Shown in pieces: positions 1 through 9,887 of a stretch of 38,323 bases of DNA (position 1 is the stretch's first letter; each line of letters starts with the position of its first letter). The stretch covers positions 1,525 to 39,847 of the forward strand of contig NRSV01000112.1 of NCBI GenBank assembly GCA_002286855.1, written 5' to 3'. The notes under the pieces were generated by a model. It did no database searches and had not been told where the DNA came from. It was given only the letters and a program-made list of their open reading frames with translations. The position numbers and the translations under genes were made by a program. The stretch comes from Bipolaris cookei (taxonomy: Eukaryota; Ascomycota; Dothideomycetes; Pleosporales; Pleosporaceae).

Positions 1-213
1 GCTAGCCGGGTCGAGTCGTGCGAGAAGGCCACTGAGGTAACAGACCTGCTATGGCCCTCGAGCGTGTGCACACACGTCCCGCTGCTCGCGTCCCAGATCT
101 TGATAGTGCTGTCGCCTGACGCTGACGCTAGCCGGGTCGAGTCGTGCGAGAAGGCCACCGAGGTAACAGAACTGCTATGGCCCTCGAGCGTCTGCAGACA
201 TGCACTCCAGCCG
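1..213 (-). repeat. Tandem WD40-coding repeat, 126-bp period
   Basis: The sequence at 1 recurs at 127 with about four differences in the first 74 bases. Each 126-bp unit encodes a 42-residue WD40 repeat containing HTLEGHS, SVTSVAFSHDSTRLAS and STIKIWD. The differences change residues in the repeat (for example HSSSVTS against HSRSVTS), while the scaffold is almost unchanged. This is the high-identity, probably shuffling repeat domain known from the HET-D/E family. Confidence 0.9.
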
Positions 214-2712
214 CTGCTCATAGCGGGCTTGGTCGTTATTCCTCTTGGCTCTTCGTGCTGGAACAGCCTTCTTACTATGCTATCGGCTGGACTGAACAGC
301 AGAGCAGATGCGTATGCCTGTAAAGGATAGTTCTTAATCGCCTCCTTATGATACATAATGAACCGTCGTGCGTCGTACACGATCTTGTTCAATACGTCCG
401 TGTCTCCAAGTCCCTAGCTACGTCAGTAACTACACTATAAAGGCCGTGTATAGATGTAGTTGTATTAGCCGTACCTGGACTAGATCCCATAACCTTGTCA
501 TCGAGACTACCCCTTTGGCCATATTTCTGCACAAGCTGAGCGCTTCTAGCCAGTAGAGACATTTTTGCTCAAGAAATGCGTCTATAGCCCCAGTGATTTC
601 TTGATTAGTAGCACTAGGTTTTGAGTCGCAGAAGTGGTCAACCCAGTACACACATGGGTAGCGCGACACGGCTAGAGGATCGGGAAGAAGTGGCTTGACG
701 TCTTCTATAGCATATCCAGGCGCTTGAAGGTTGTATATATCTCTGCGCAGTGTCTCGTGCAGAATTGCAAGTGATTTCGCGAAGATGTCTTGATGTACAC
801 ATTCTATACTGTCTAGAAAGACGTTATTCAACGCTTTCGTGACAAGGAAGTCCTTAGCTGACTGATGCACAAAGTACACCGTATCGTCTCGCAGCGTTAG
901 GAATGATCCGCAGAGACCGATGATCTCCCGCACAGACTCTAGGTCATCAGCAAGGTCTGCAAGCTGTTCAGTGAGCACAACTAGCTCAGCGACTGTGACC
1001 GGTCGATATAGGACAGCAGCCACTGCCAGCACCCGCAGACATCTTCGAGCGCTACTAGACTTGCGTATCTGGTGTAGCATCTGCCTATAAAGTAAGTCTA
1101 AACCAGGCGGGAACTGGGCTAGCTTCTCTTGCACGTCCCACTTCGGCGTCGCTTTGAGGTCTTGGCACACCAACGCAACCCAGAGGAAGGTGTCGTTCGC
1201 GTTCGACGTTAAGTGCTGGAGCACCGCGTCTTGCACCTCTGGCGTGTAGCGCTTCTCTTGGGCTAGGCGACACACCTTCTGCTGGATAAACACCTCTACT
1301 GCTGCAGCCACCGACTCGGCGTTCAACTCAAGGCTGAGCCTCATTTCGTGCTCAGCACGCTCTAGTTCTTCCTCAATATCTGGCCAGTTGCGACTAGACA
1401 CGATCCACTTGACGCGAGAGGACGCAGATGAGTGCTTCGTGATAAAGCTAAGCAATTTTGGTAAGTCTGTCGCGCATTCATCGAGCGCGTCAATAATTAG
1501 GTACGTTGTGCCTAGGCCTGCATCTTGCAGCACGTCGGCGAAGATTTCCGTCAGGGCGACCCAGGCATTCGCGTCCTCGAACAAGCTTTTGCCTGCGTGG
1601 TCGTGCTTCCTGCGAACATGCGATGCAAGCGACGGCTGCCGGTGCACAAGCATGTACAGCAAGCCCCGCAGCACAGCTGTGGCACTATTAATGCGCGTGT
1701 CAGTCGCCTGGCAGAAAAAGTATGATATAAGGGTAGGTTTCAGCGTCAAGTTTTGCAGTTCGTCGATAATGCCACACAGCAGCATTGTCTTGCCTTTGCC
1801 AGGATCGCCTTTCACCCAGAGCAGTCCGCTGTGTTGGTCCTCATGCCACTGCCTGAACGTGGTGTTGTCGAGGATCCAGCGGTAGGAGTCTGCTAGCAGT
1901 CCGCCTTTTGTCTCCTCGATGCGCTTCTTGTCGTCGCACGGATCTGTTTGGCGTATGTCTTGAATGCATTGTTCTAGCTTGTCGACCTCGTCCATCAAGC
2001 GCTTGAACGCGCCGGCCTCGCCCTCGCCATATAACGGCGCTAGCTCAACATTAAGGATACCTTGCAGGCAATATGCTTTGTTCTCGTCGCGCCTAGTCGT
2101 CCGGCCTTCTGCCCACCTCAACCGCTCGTTAACGATAAACCGAGAAAGCGGGGCCCCGTTGAGCACTTCGGACGGAATGCTAGTTATCTCGTGGATCATT
2201 ATCTGCAATGACGTCTTGCTACCAAGACTCTCTCCTTCTTGCGAGAAGAACTCGACTATGGCTGGAGCAAGAAGCTCTTGGAGAGTCCAGCCACGCTTAA
2301 ACCACCGGCTCGACCTAAAAGCAGGTTCCCAGCTAAGCCTAGCAGCTCTGTCGCAGGGTTTCCTCTTCCTTTTCCAAACATCCGACAAATATACATAACA
2401 CCGAGCTGCATCGCGGTACCAGCGAAACATCGATCGGATGGAGAAGGTAAGTTCAGCCTTGTTGGCCTTGTCAATGCAGCACGTGTCGATCCAGAAGTAC
2501 TGGAGGCTGTCGCACCGTGCCTGTTCTCCGCAGAAGATGATCTTCTTATAGCCTGGCTTTGTCTTGCCGCCGCCTGTCTGGAGGTCTGCAAAGGTCACCT
2601 CGTCGCCATCTGCGCCCCAGGTGTGTGAAAGTATCGCGTAAGGGGGTATGTCGCCATCATTGAAGCTGTGGATACTGAGCTCTCCACTTTCGCTGTACTG
2701 TAAGAGCCGCAT
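1..2712 (-). CDS. HET-NACHT-WD40 incompatibility/NLR protein, 3' end beyond the window
   Basis: Fungal NLR-type protein of the HET-E/NWD kind; family members detect non-self and trigger heterokaryon-incompatibility cell death in the cytoplasm. The ATG is at 2712. Residues about 22-170 form the HET domain (YAILSHTWG at 25-33, FWIDTCCID at 73-81, RGWTLQELLAP at 140-150). A NACHT NTPase follows, with P-loop GDPGKGKT at 302-309 and Walker B LIIDALDEC at 405-413. The open frame stops at 430, but a 61-nt intron (414..474; donor GTACGG, branch TACTGAC, acceptor CTAG) restores the frame. Exon 2 (413..1) encodes a linker (GLGDTDVLNKIVYDARRF) and then WD40 repeats that run off the edge. The intron is inferred from splice signals and frame; domain order and motifs are seen directly. 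The full repeat number is outside the window. Confidence 0.88.
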
Positions 2713-3267
2713 AGATTCGTGTGGGTGTATAGTAGGTATATGCGATGAGAGTAGGACTCGAAAGGTTGAATTTGGTAGCCTAGTCGCGCGGGCGCTTGTT
2801 GCTTGTTAGCTGCTTTCCTGCTAGATACCGATGGACGGTCAGCATACAGAGAGAATGACGAGCAGGTGCACCAGCTAAGGTACCGGCAGGATCCTGTGAT
2901 GCGTCAAGATGTCGCGAGCTGAGGCTGCCGGCTCTCGCTGTGTTGTTGACTTGGTGCTGAAGCCTGTGTGAAGCCCCAGGCGGGGTATGTAAGGCGTGCT
3001 ATGCATGCGTCGTGCATTGCTCGCAAGGCTGAAGCGCGTCTGCATCGAAGGCTGCGGAGGATATGAGGCCCCTTGGCGCTGTTGGTAGGGGTCTAAGCAC
3101 CGACGCGCTCAAAGCTTGCCCATTCCGATGCAGGACAAATGAGAGAGCAATTACACAAATACAACACTTATAAATGACATCTAGGTTTAAATCTAACTCA
3201 AGATACCCTTTCTATCCAGCCTGCGCAACGCCGCGAAACCCCATCATACAGAGCCAGAGAAAGTGGT
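2713..3267. other. Intergenic, between NLR gene and transposase
   Basis: No convincing coding region. It holds the promoter side of the minus-strand NLR gene and the 3' flank of the minus-strand transposase. One end of the transposon should lie here, but no terminal inverted repeat matching the other flank (4978-5400) was found by eye. Confidence 0.5.
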
Positions 3268-4977
3268 CTAGTACATCCTGGCTACAGGCGCTCTCCATGC
3301 AGATACCGGCGCATGTGTTAGCTCAGGCGCATCGATCCGCTGCGCTACTGTGGGCTTTGGCGACGGCAGGATCGGGACCGTCGATCCTTCTAGCGCGTCG
3401 CTCTTGCGCTTACGCCCGCGCTTCGGCTTGCCTACAAAAGCTTGCTCCTTCGTAGCACGCTTTGCTCTAGCCTCTTCGAGGTCTTGAAAACTCATCACCT
3501 TAGCTTTGCCTAGAACTACTGACTTTGTCGACCGGCGGGTTTTAGCTTCTCGATTGACCTGAAGGAGGAAATGATTACGATCTTTAAGGAGGGCCTGCTC
3601 AGCGAAGGATACCTTAGCCGCGCTTGCTAGTTTCTGTATGCGTCTCTGTAGACGGTCTTTGCTCGTCTTTTCAAGTACGTGTGTGTCCTTCGTGATTAGA
3701 TCATGCAGCGACGTAAGCGCTTCTGTCGTCACTGGTGTTACTGGCGTGGTAGGCGTACGGGGCACATCGTCCAGCACATCAGCACTCGCAGTCTCGGTTC
3801 CTGGATTTGATATGTTGCTTACTTCCGCTGGAGGTTTAGGGACATCTCTGAGCACTCGTTCCGGGTTGAAAGGGAACAGGCCAGTTGCAGACCACCCAGC
3901 TCTGATGTTCCTTTTAGTTAGTGCGCGATCTCTTGCAGGGCTATAGAGATAAGTAAAATGCTCTTTGCCAACAACATCTACGCCTCCTTGGTTGAGTCGC
4001 TCGACTTGTTCACGATACGCGCTTTTCAAAGGTGCAAAAGGGCCGACATCGCATGGCTGCAGCTTGTGAGAGGTGTGAGAAGGCAGACGACACAAGATAA
4101 TGTTGTTAGTAAAGCAGAACTCTAGGATTTCGAGCGTTTCATGAGTCCCAAAGCCATCACAGATTAGCACTCGTGGGTTTCTACCTGCTCCCTCACGTGT
4201 CTGGGGGTCAAACACGCGCTTGAGCCACTCCAAGCTAATCTTAGAGTCGTTGTACCCATTCTCTGAGTGCGCATAGTGCCATCCAGGGGTGCTGTGGGTG
4301 GTCCAGTTACTGCGATGGGTCGATGCTGGCCATATGATAAGTGGCAGGAGGGCCCTTCCGTCAGCACTGATGCACTCAATAGCAGTAACCATAGTGCGCT
4401 TGACACCCGCACCTCTACTACCTTGCCCATCGTCCTTGCCGACTAAGACTTTTGCGGAGCCAAGCATGCTTAGCATGACTCCAGTTTCGTCCATGTTGTA
4501 TACATTTCCTGGCAGTACGCATGGATCCTGTAGTACCTGGCCAATCACATCGAACCACTCTACTATCTTCTCGTATATATTGTTTCCGTGACGCTTCCAG
4601 TCTATCGATCTAACCCTTCTCGCCTGGAGTTCGGGGTGACGCTTCTCGAACGCTCGTGGCCAGTTCTTCCCTGGACGCTTGATCGATTCGCTCTTCGTGG
4701 ACCGCTGGCGGGCTATGCTGAACGCTAGCGAGCGAAGGTACTTAACGCGCATAGGTTGCCCGAGACTAGACATTAGTAGCAGGAACTTTACAAGCGCCTT
4801 CTCCTCCTCTCGAGTCAAGTACTGCTGACTCTGAGCTTGCTCTGCTCGCGAGCGTCGTCCAAGCCTACGGTGGATCAGAGTTGAGACAGGGACATCGCCG
4901 TGCTCTGATCGAGCAGCAAATGTATCACGCACACCAGCAGGCAGACGTTGCGCGAGTGCCTGGCTGGCTGAATCCAT
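3268..4977 (-). CDS. Fot1/pogo-type DDE transposase, intact
   Basis: Tc1/mariner-superfamily transposase that cuts and pastes its element at TA sites. The ATG at 4977 gives 569 aa starting MDSASQALAQ; the frame stays open further upstream but only with non-ATG codons. Residues about 40-125 are the DNA-binding part, including the CENP-B-like segment GKNWPRAFEKRHPEL (103-117). The DDE_1 catalytic core has D163 (YNMDETG), D274 (LICDGFGTHE) and D310 (KLQPCDVGPF), with 35 residues between the last two (DD35D). The C-terminus is basic (KRGRKRKS), a likely nuclear signal. There are no stops or frameshifts, so the protein looks potentially active. Its relative at 17319 is broken. Terminal repeats were not identified. 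Confidence 0.92.
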   Translation of the reverse strand: MDSASQALAQRLPAGVRDTFAARSEHGDVPVSTLIHRRLGRRSRAEQAQSQQYLTREEEKALVKFLLLMSSLGQPMRVKYLRSLAFSIARQRSTKSESIKRPGKNWPRAFEKRHPELQARRVRSIDWKRHGNNIYEKIVEWFDVIGQVLQDPCVLPGNVYNMDETGVMLSMLGSAKVLVGKDDGQGSRGAGVKRTMVTAIECISADGRALLPLIIWPASTHRSNWTTHSTPGWHYAHSENGYNDSKISLEWLKRVFDPQTREGAGRNPRVLICDGFGTHETLEILEFCFTNNIILCRLPSHTSHKLQPCDVGPFAPLKSAYREQVERLNQGGVDVVGKEHFTYLYSPARDRALTKRNIRAGWSATGLFPFNPERVLRDVPKPPAEVSNISNPGTETASADVLDDVPRTPTTPVTPVTTEALTSLHDLITKDTHVLEKTSKDRLQRRIQKLASAAKVSFAEQALLKDRNHFLLQVNREAKTRRSTKSVVLGKAKVMSFQDLEEARAKRATKEQAFVGKPKRGRKRKSDALEGSTVPILPSPKPTVAQRIDAPELTHAPVSAWRAPVARMY

Positions 4978-5800
4978 GTTCGTGGTTGTGGTGACTGAGG
5001 GATACCTCGAGCGAGAAGCCAACCGAATCCACCACCGGTCTGCTTCTAAGAATAGTCAGCAACACGCAGCACCCGATAGAAGCATCTAGAACTCTGCGCC
5101 GCAGCTTCAGCGCTTTTGGCATAGCGCAGGTGTACATGGTAGGCCGCTAAGCGTTCGCAATCCAGCTGTGCCAGCGTTTTAAATCCTTTCGCTAATGCGA
5201 AGGACTGGCATACCGAGCCGGAAAAACTCGGAGCGCATCTGAACAGAGGCTGCATATCTTTACAGTATGGTTAAAGATTCTTTAGCTTACTCTAAGTTAT
5301 ATATAATCTCCGAATAGGCAAGTAGAGCTTCTATAAGAGGTGGGACAGGGGTATTTTGGCGTTGCATCTTCCCACGCTTAACACGAAAAGACTCACGTAT
5401 GCCCCTTAGATTGCTGTAATTTTACTATTTAAGGTTTGCGATAGATAGAGGTGGATCTAGCAAGCATATAAATGTGTATTTATATCTAAGAGCCTCTGCG
5501 GCTTGGGCGTAAGGGGCTTGCGCAGTGTTGGTAGTTCGTTGCGGAGGGATGTTCGACCCACAGGGATGGACGTTAGTTAACTAGTTGTTTTGGTCGAATA
5601 AAGAGAAATGGCGGAAAGAGAAATCACAAAGGGCATACAACGATGCGATGTTTGAATACAAGGAAAGATGACTACATTCTAAGTAAGAAAATATGATCTA
5701 TGACGAAGAATCCAACTCCATATATTGAACTCGAATGCAAGGAACCAGAAATACATAACGCGGTACCTTTAGGATTAGAAGCGGATGTTTCCATCATCCA
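4978..5800. other. Intergenic; holds a dispersed motif
   Basis: No gene supported. The left part is the 5' flank of the transposase and probably still inside the transposon. Positions 5534-5579 carry a segment (CACAGGGATGGACGTTAGTT in its right half) that recurs in diverged form near 19760-19806 and 20696-20744. An AATAAA follows at about 5596. Confidence 0.4.
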
Positions 5801-7174
5801 TTAGAGCTTTGCCTTTAACGTACCCCTTAACGCACCCTTTAACGCACGAACTTCTAATTCTAATCCTTGTACATCCTTTCGCAACATCTCGATGGGCGTG
5901 TCCTTCCTGGCATCCAAGTCAAGCTCCTCTTCAGATAAATTTCGACCAAACTCTGTCTGACTTAGTAAGCCTTCTAGAGTTTTCTTATCGCCTGGACAGG
6001 AAAGATGTTTCTTGAATATAGACCACTTGCAAACGACGGGGCCGCTATACCCGTATCGCTTGGTTTTTCGTTCGGCTTGAAGTTCTTTCCAAAGGGTGCT
6101 CTCTTTGTCCAATTCGAGAATGACTACAGTTTGTTTTCCAGGTCTACCGTGCCATTTAGCCGCACATCCTTTTATTGTGAAGCTTTCTCTGTCAGATTTT
6201 TCCAGTTCTGAGATGAATTTATCGTCTACGGATGGTGCCATGCCCCCGCGCATACCAGGAATTATCAGATTAGAAGGGCAATCGTGTAGATTCTCAAACG
6301 AATATGAACGATCTCTATAGACTAGGCCGCGATTTTTAGTTCTACCATGTGGAAGAGTACAAGTGATACCGTAGAGAATTTCGCCTCCAACTCCTGGTGG
6401 TGGCGTTTCTCCGCTTACTCCAGGCGACGCAGTGCGGTTTATACGGCTCCGACGCTTACCTGTCTTAGGTTTAGGTTTAGTTGGTTTTGGACTTGGAGAA
6501 TTATGTCTTGTAACAGGAGAACTCGACTCTGTGCTTTCCAGGATAACTCCGTCCTCTTCAGGGTCATCCTCGTCTTCTTCATCCTCATCCTCATCCTCGT
6601 CCTCTCCAGGGTCATCCTCGTCTTCTTCATCCTCATCCCCGTCCTCGTCCTCTTCAGGCTCATCCTCTTCTCCGCTCTTGTAATCTTTCATTTCTTGGTC
6701 ACTATCGTCATCGCTTCCCTTTTTTTTCTTTTTCGATCCTTTCATCTTTTCGTCACTGCTGTCATGACTTCCCTTGTTTTTGTTTTGCGATTTTCCCTCC
6801 CATTGCGCATAAGTCCTGTTTTTTGCACCATTCATGAAATTCTTGTCCTTCCCCGTCCCTTTTAGTGTGCTCTCTAATTTTGATCTAGATAACCAGTACC
6901 ACGTTTTATCGTCGCCTATTTGAAAGAGACAAAGTATTTGATCATTCTTGCCATAAGTTTGGTACTTTCGGTTTTTAAGATCCTCTAGTTTTAATGTCTT
7001 GATAGCTGTTATACATTTCTTAGGGCTGAAGTTTTCAAGATTGGAGTCTTTTTCAATTTTTAGGGCCTTTAATTCCGTCTCGCTAAGCAGGAAGAGATCA
7101 TCATCGTTGAACTGTACTAGCGTGTATCCTTGGTAGTACGCAAGTTGCCTAGGCTTAGGGAATTTCGATACCAT
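5801..7174 (-). CDS. Orphan protein with long acidic tract (457 aa)
   Basis: Not recognised. A single open frame starts from ATG at 7174. Residues 1-130 look globular (LAYYQGYTLVQF, DDKTWYWLSRSKLE). About 135-160 is Lys/Ser-rich (KGSKKKKKGSDDD). About 165-210 is almost pure Asp/Glu and is internally repeated (EDEDDP twice). A Ser/Pro/Lys linker follows (SPSPKPTKPKPKTGKRRSR). The last 190 residues are globular again (ILYGITCTLPHG, WHGRPGKQTVVILELD) and end in a probable short coiled coil (MLRKDVQGLELEVRALKGAL). The basic-acidic-basic layout fits a nuclear or chromatin-associated protein, but that is inference only. The acidic tract gives spurious open frames on the other strand. Globular composition at both ends, an ATG and great length support a real gene. 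Confidence 0.65.
   Translation of the reverse strand: MVSKFPKPRQLAYYQGYTLVQFNDDDLFLLSETELKALKIEKDSNLENFSPKKCITAIKTLKLEDLKNRKYQTYGKNDQILCLFQIGDDKTWYWLSRSKLESTLKGTGKDKNFMNGAKNRTYAQWEGKSQNKNKGSHDSSDEKMKGSKKKKKGSDDDSDQEMKDYKSGEEDEPEEDEDGDEDEEDEDDPGEDEDEDEDEEDEDDPEEDGVILESTESSSPVTRHNSPSPKPTKPKPKTGKRRSRINRTASPGVSGETPPPGVGGEILYGITCTLPHGRTKNRGLVYRDRSYSFENLHDCPSNLIIPGMRGGMAPSVDDKFISELEKSDRESFTIKGCAAKWHGRPGKQTVVILELDKESTLWKELQAERKTKRYGYSGPVVCKWSIFKKHLSCPGDKKTLEGLLSQTEFGRNLSEEELDLDARKDTPIEMLRKDVQGLELEVRALKGALRGTLKAKL
6555..6665 (-). repeat. GA-rich repeat coding the acidic tract
   Basis: On the plus strand the block GGTCATCCTCGTCTTCTTCA occurs at about 6561 and again at about 6609, each followed by TCATCC/TCGTCC repeats. 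It encodes the internally duplicated Asp/Glu tract of the gene at 5801-7174. Such tracts change length by slippage. Confidence 0.75.
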
Positions 7175-8091
7175 TTTTTCTACTTTGTAATATTTCCTTA
7201 ATCTCGTGGGTAAAAAATCTGGTTTGTGCTAGTAGCGGGGGCGTTTGTCGATATATAGTAAGATGATGGTTACAAAAACCGTTAGACAGGATCACTATCA
7301 GCTATGCATATGACAAGCGATTAGGAGTCAGCAGTATACTCCTATGAAATCATCTCGATATGTCAGCTTCAATAAGCTGTTTCAGCGAGGAAGATGAGTA
7401 TGCGTAGCGGTGGTATGAATTTTCTACAGCTGACGATGTTAGCTACGTGAAGAGGATAGTGTTGTTATAGCACCAATACCGATTATATAAATTTCCAGCG
7501 AATTTTGTCGAGCATATCAACCCAGCTAAAATACTCCTACTTGCCTTGGGCGTAGAAGAGTTTTCATTCAAATGTTTCGTTCCAAGTATCCTCGTGTTAA
7601 CTTCATGCGACGTCGTCGAAGAACCAGAACTTGGTGTCAGAGATTAGAGTTCTCACTATCACTCGAAAAGAGCAATAAGGATATTGCTGAGCTTATGTTT
7701 AGCAGAAACCGATCCTGACAGGCTGCACGTTGCGCGTATCACTGCCACAAGCGTTACTGTACAAAAGCCCAGTCATCAGAAGATCACACACTGACGGATC
7801 ACATTAAACTGCCTGCGCTAAGCTACATATGGAATGTAAGCCCGCTGGTATGTGCACCTGTAACGCTAATGACTGTAGGCTAACCTGAGTTATATGGTGT
7901 CAGCGTTCGCAAGAGGATCATCGCATTGCTGGAAAAGACTCACCATTCGGAAAGATCACAACGGGGCGTGAGACGAAAGGATAACTAGTTACGAAATCTG
8001 AAAGCCGCCAATGCTATGTACATAACTAGAGACTGTATGTACCCCAATGCATATGAGTGACCTTCGACAGTCTCTGCTGAACAAAGCAAGT
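7175..8091. other. Intergenic, AT-rich, no feature seen
   Basis: No gene-like open frame, repeat or RNA gene recognised. It contains the 5' flank of the orphan gene at 5801-7174 and ends at a MITE. Confidence 0.5.
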
Positions 8092-8362
8092 TACACTCTC
8101 ATGCACTTGCAGCTTCCGGTTTCTGTAAGCAGTCGACTTTTGATCCCATGCTAAGCCTCTCTCGTTTTACCTGAGTAGTGCTAGCTCTTGTCAGCAATGC
8201 CATGGGTGAATCTTCTCCTCGACACTCTGGCCAATCAAACGGAGATATCTATAGAGTCTAAGCCTCTTCTGAGCAAGCGTATACTTGGAAAATTGATGAC
8301 CCATGCGAGATGAGAAATGAGCCGTGTGTGCAAAGCGGAAGCTGCAAGTGCATGAGAGTGTA
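8092..8362. mobile_element. MITE, family 2, copy 1
   Basis: Non-coding 271-bp element counted with its flanking TA dinucleotides. The terminal inverted repeats match perfectly over about 27 bp; the outer part is TACACTCTCATGCACTTGCA, continuing GCTTCCG. The same element lies in opposite orientation at 10899-11170. The TA duplication and lack of coding capacity fit a Tc1/mariner-type MITE moved in trans. No element in the window with the same terminal repeats encodes a transposase. Confidence 0.88.
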
Positions 8363-8571
8363 CAGGCGAAGAACAGGCAGTCTTAACCCTTTACAATCTG
8401 ATGTTGTGGCTCATATACTTGACTAGATACTAATATGAACTCTCAAACTTAATCATGTGCAAGGACAGAAGTAGATTCTACTATGGACGAATATCAATTT
8501 GCCACCGTCATTTGGAAAACTTAACAAATGCGTCTAAAATAATTATTTTCTGCATCTAAACGTCAAACACA

Positions 8572-9210
8572 AATCCCTAGAGGCACGAAAAGAGAGATTT
8601 CAAGCGCCTTCTATTCTCTTAAGATAGGACACGGATACTTTAACGCCTACCTAAAGAGAGTTAAAAGAAGTAAAATAGATCACTGCCGCTGTGGAAGGCC
8701 ACAAACAGCAGAGCATCTACTTCTATACTGCGGCTTCTACAGCGCAGAAAGAAGCCAGCTTAAAAAGACTCTAGACCAAAAAGTACTTAAACTCCCACTC
8801 TTACTCCACACTACGAGCGGCATAGAAGCTACTTTAGCTTTTATTACTAGCACGCGGATAGGAACAAGAAAATGGCACCTTAGCCAAGAGGGCTAGAAAG
8901 AAGAAAAACCAGAAAAACAACAACAAAAGAAGAAAACTTGATTTTACTAGCGCTATTTCCTTTCCCCTAAGAGAGCCCGCTGGAAGGCAGCCTGGCTACC
9001 CTACATCTCTCCCTGTTACCAAACTGCTCTTTAGCACCAGGCATCTACAAAGCTAGTAATAGCTTAGCAAGATAAAGGCCGAAGCACCATAGTCACGTAA
9101 TACAGCACAACGTATCAAATTGTAACTAGTTAGATAGAACGGCCTTTGGCCAAAGTCCTACATAGCCAACGGCTGATACAGGACTATAATGGAATAATAA
9201 TAATAATAAT
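8572..9210 (+). mobile_element. 5'-truncated LINE, (TAA)n tail
   Basis: The last 639 bp of a non-LTR retrotransposon. It is bounded by an exact 13-bp target-site duplication (AACGTCAAACACA at 8559-8571 and 9211-9223) and ends in a TAA/AAT microsatellite tail (9193-9210). It encodes the C-terminus of ORF2 and a roughly 300-bp 3' UTR. Truncation at the 5' end is the usual result of incomplete target-primed reverse transcription. It belongs to the same family as the minus-strand fragment at 18812-19294 and to a different family from the full LINE at 23263. Confidence 0.92.
8576..8896 (+). pseudogene. LINE ORF2 C-terminal remnant
   Basis: Open frame of about 106 codons with no start, ending at the natural stop (TAG at 8894). 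It carries the post-RNase-H motif GHGYFNAYLKRV and a CCHC-type knuckle (CRCGRPQTAEHLLLYC), followed by TSTRIGTRKWHL, typical of fungal LINE ORF2 C-termini. Reverse transcriptase and endonuclease are absent because of 5' truncation. Confidence 0.85.
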
Positions 9211-9223
9211 AACGTCAAACACA

Positions 9224-9887
9224 CCAGGGCGCCAATACTAGTTAGCTGATCCACGCTCCATTCGAGGAAATCTCCTTTAATCAGATTCGTTTACGGACTT
9301 GAACCATAGGCGCTCCTACTGATTTCGTACTGATTTGTTGTAGTCAAAATATAGCTAATCACTTGCTGTAATTTGTTGTGATAATGAACGGGTAACAGTA
9401 CGCTGTGCTGGCAGCCCCTCGAATCTTATATTCATGTCAAAGGAACTTTCGCTTGGCGGCGCAGCCAATCTACAACAATGCAGTCTATCGTTTGCACAAA
9501 GAGACAAAACTGTCCGAGCTGGAGACACATGCCGAACCAAAATTTCTAGCAAAAAATGGGAAGGATACACAGAGCTGCTAACAGTCACGCTAAGCGAAGC
9601 TGCACTTTCAGTCTGGCTTGAGTTGGCTTAAGTAGAGCTCTATATCACCTAAACAACCATCTATTCACTTGGCTAGCTTTCTGAGCTTTCTTTAGCTGAC
9701 ACTTGCGAGTATCTCAGAGACAACTTTGGTTGCCAGTCATGCACTAGAATCGCTTCTACACAGCTTACTAGACGTCTAGCTAACGTCTTTTGTTGTTTCC
9801 TACGTCTTCATTTTCATTTTTCCCACATGATAATCAGTGACTTTCCAGTCACCATTGACTATCATCCTCGCCATCCTCGTTGACCTG
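9224..9887. other. Intergenic; weak 65-codon ORF only
   Basis: An ATG-initiated plus-strand ORF at 9434-9631 has no recognisable motif, and an overlapping minus ORF is equally plausible, so neither is called. Nothing else was seen. Confidence 0.4.

Noticed and set aside
2713..5400. Terminal inverted repeats for the intact pogo element
   Set aside because: No matching inverted pair was found by eye in the two flanks, so element borders are not given.
6347..6865. Plus-strand open frames rich in Ser or Val/Leu opposite the acidic tract
   Set aside because: They are antisense to the GA-rich repeat of the gene at 5801-7174; composition is dictated by the repeat.
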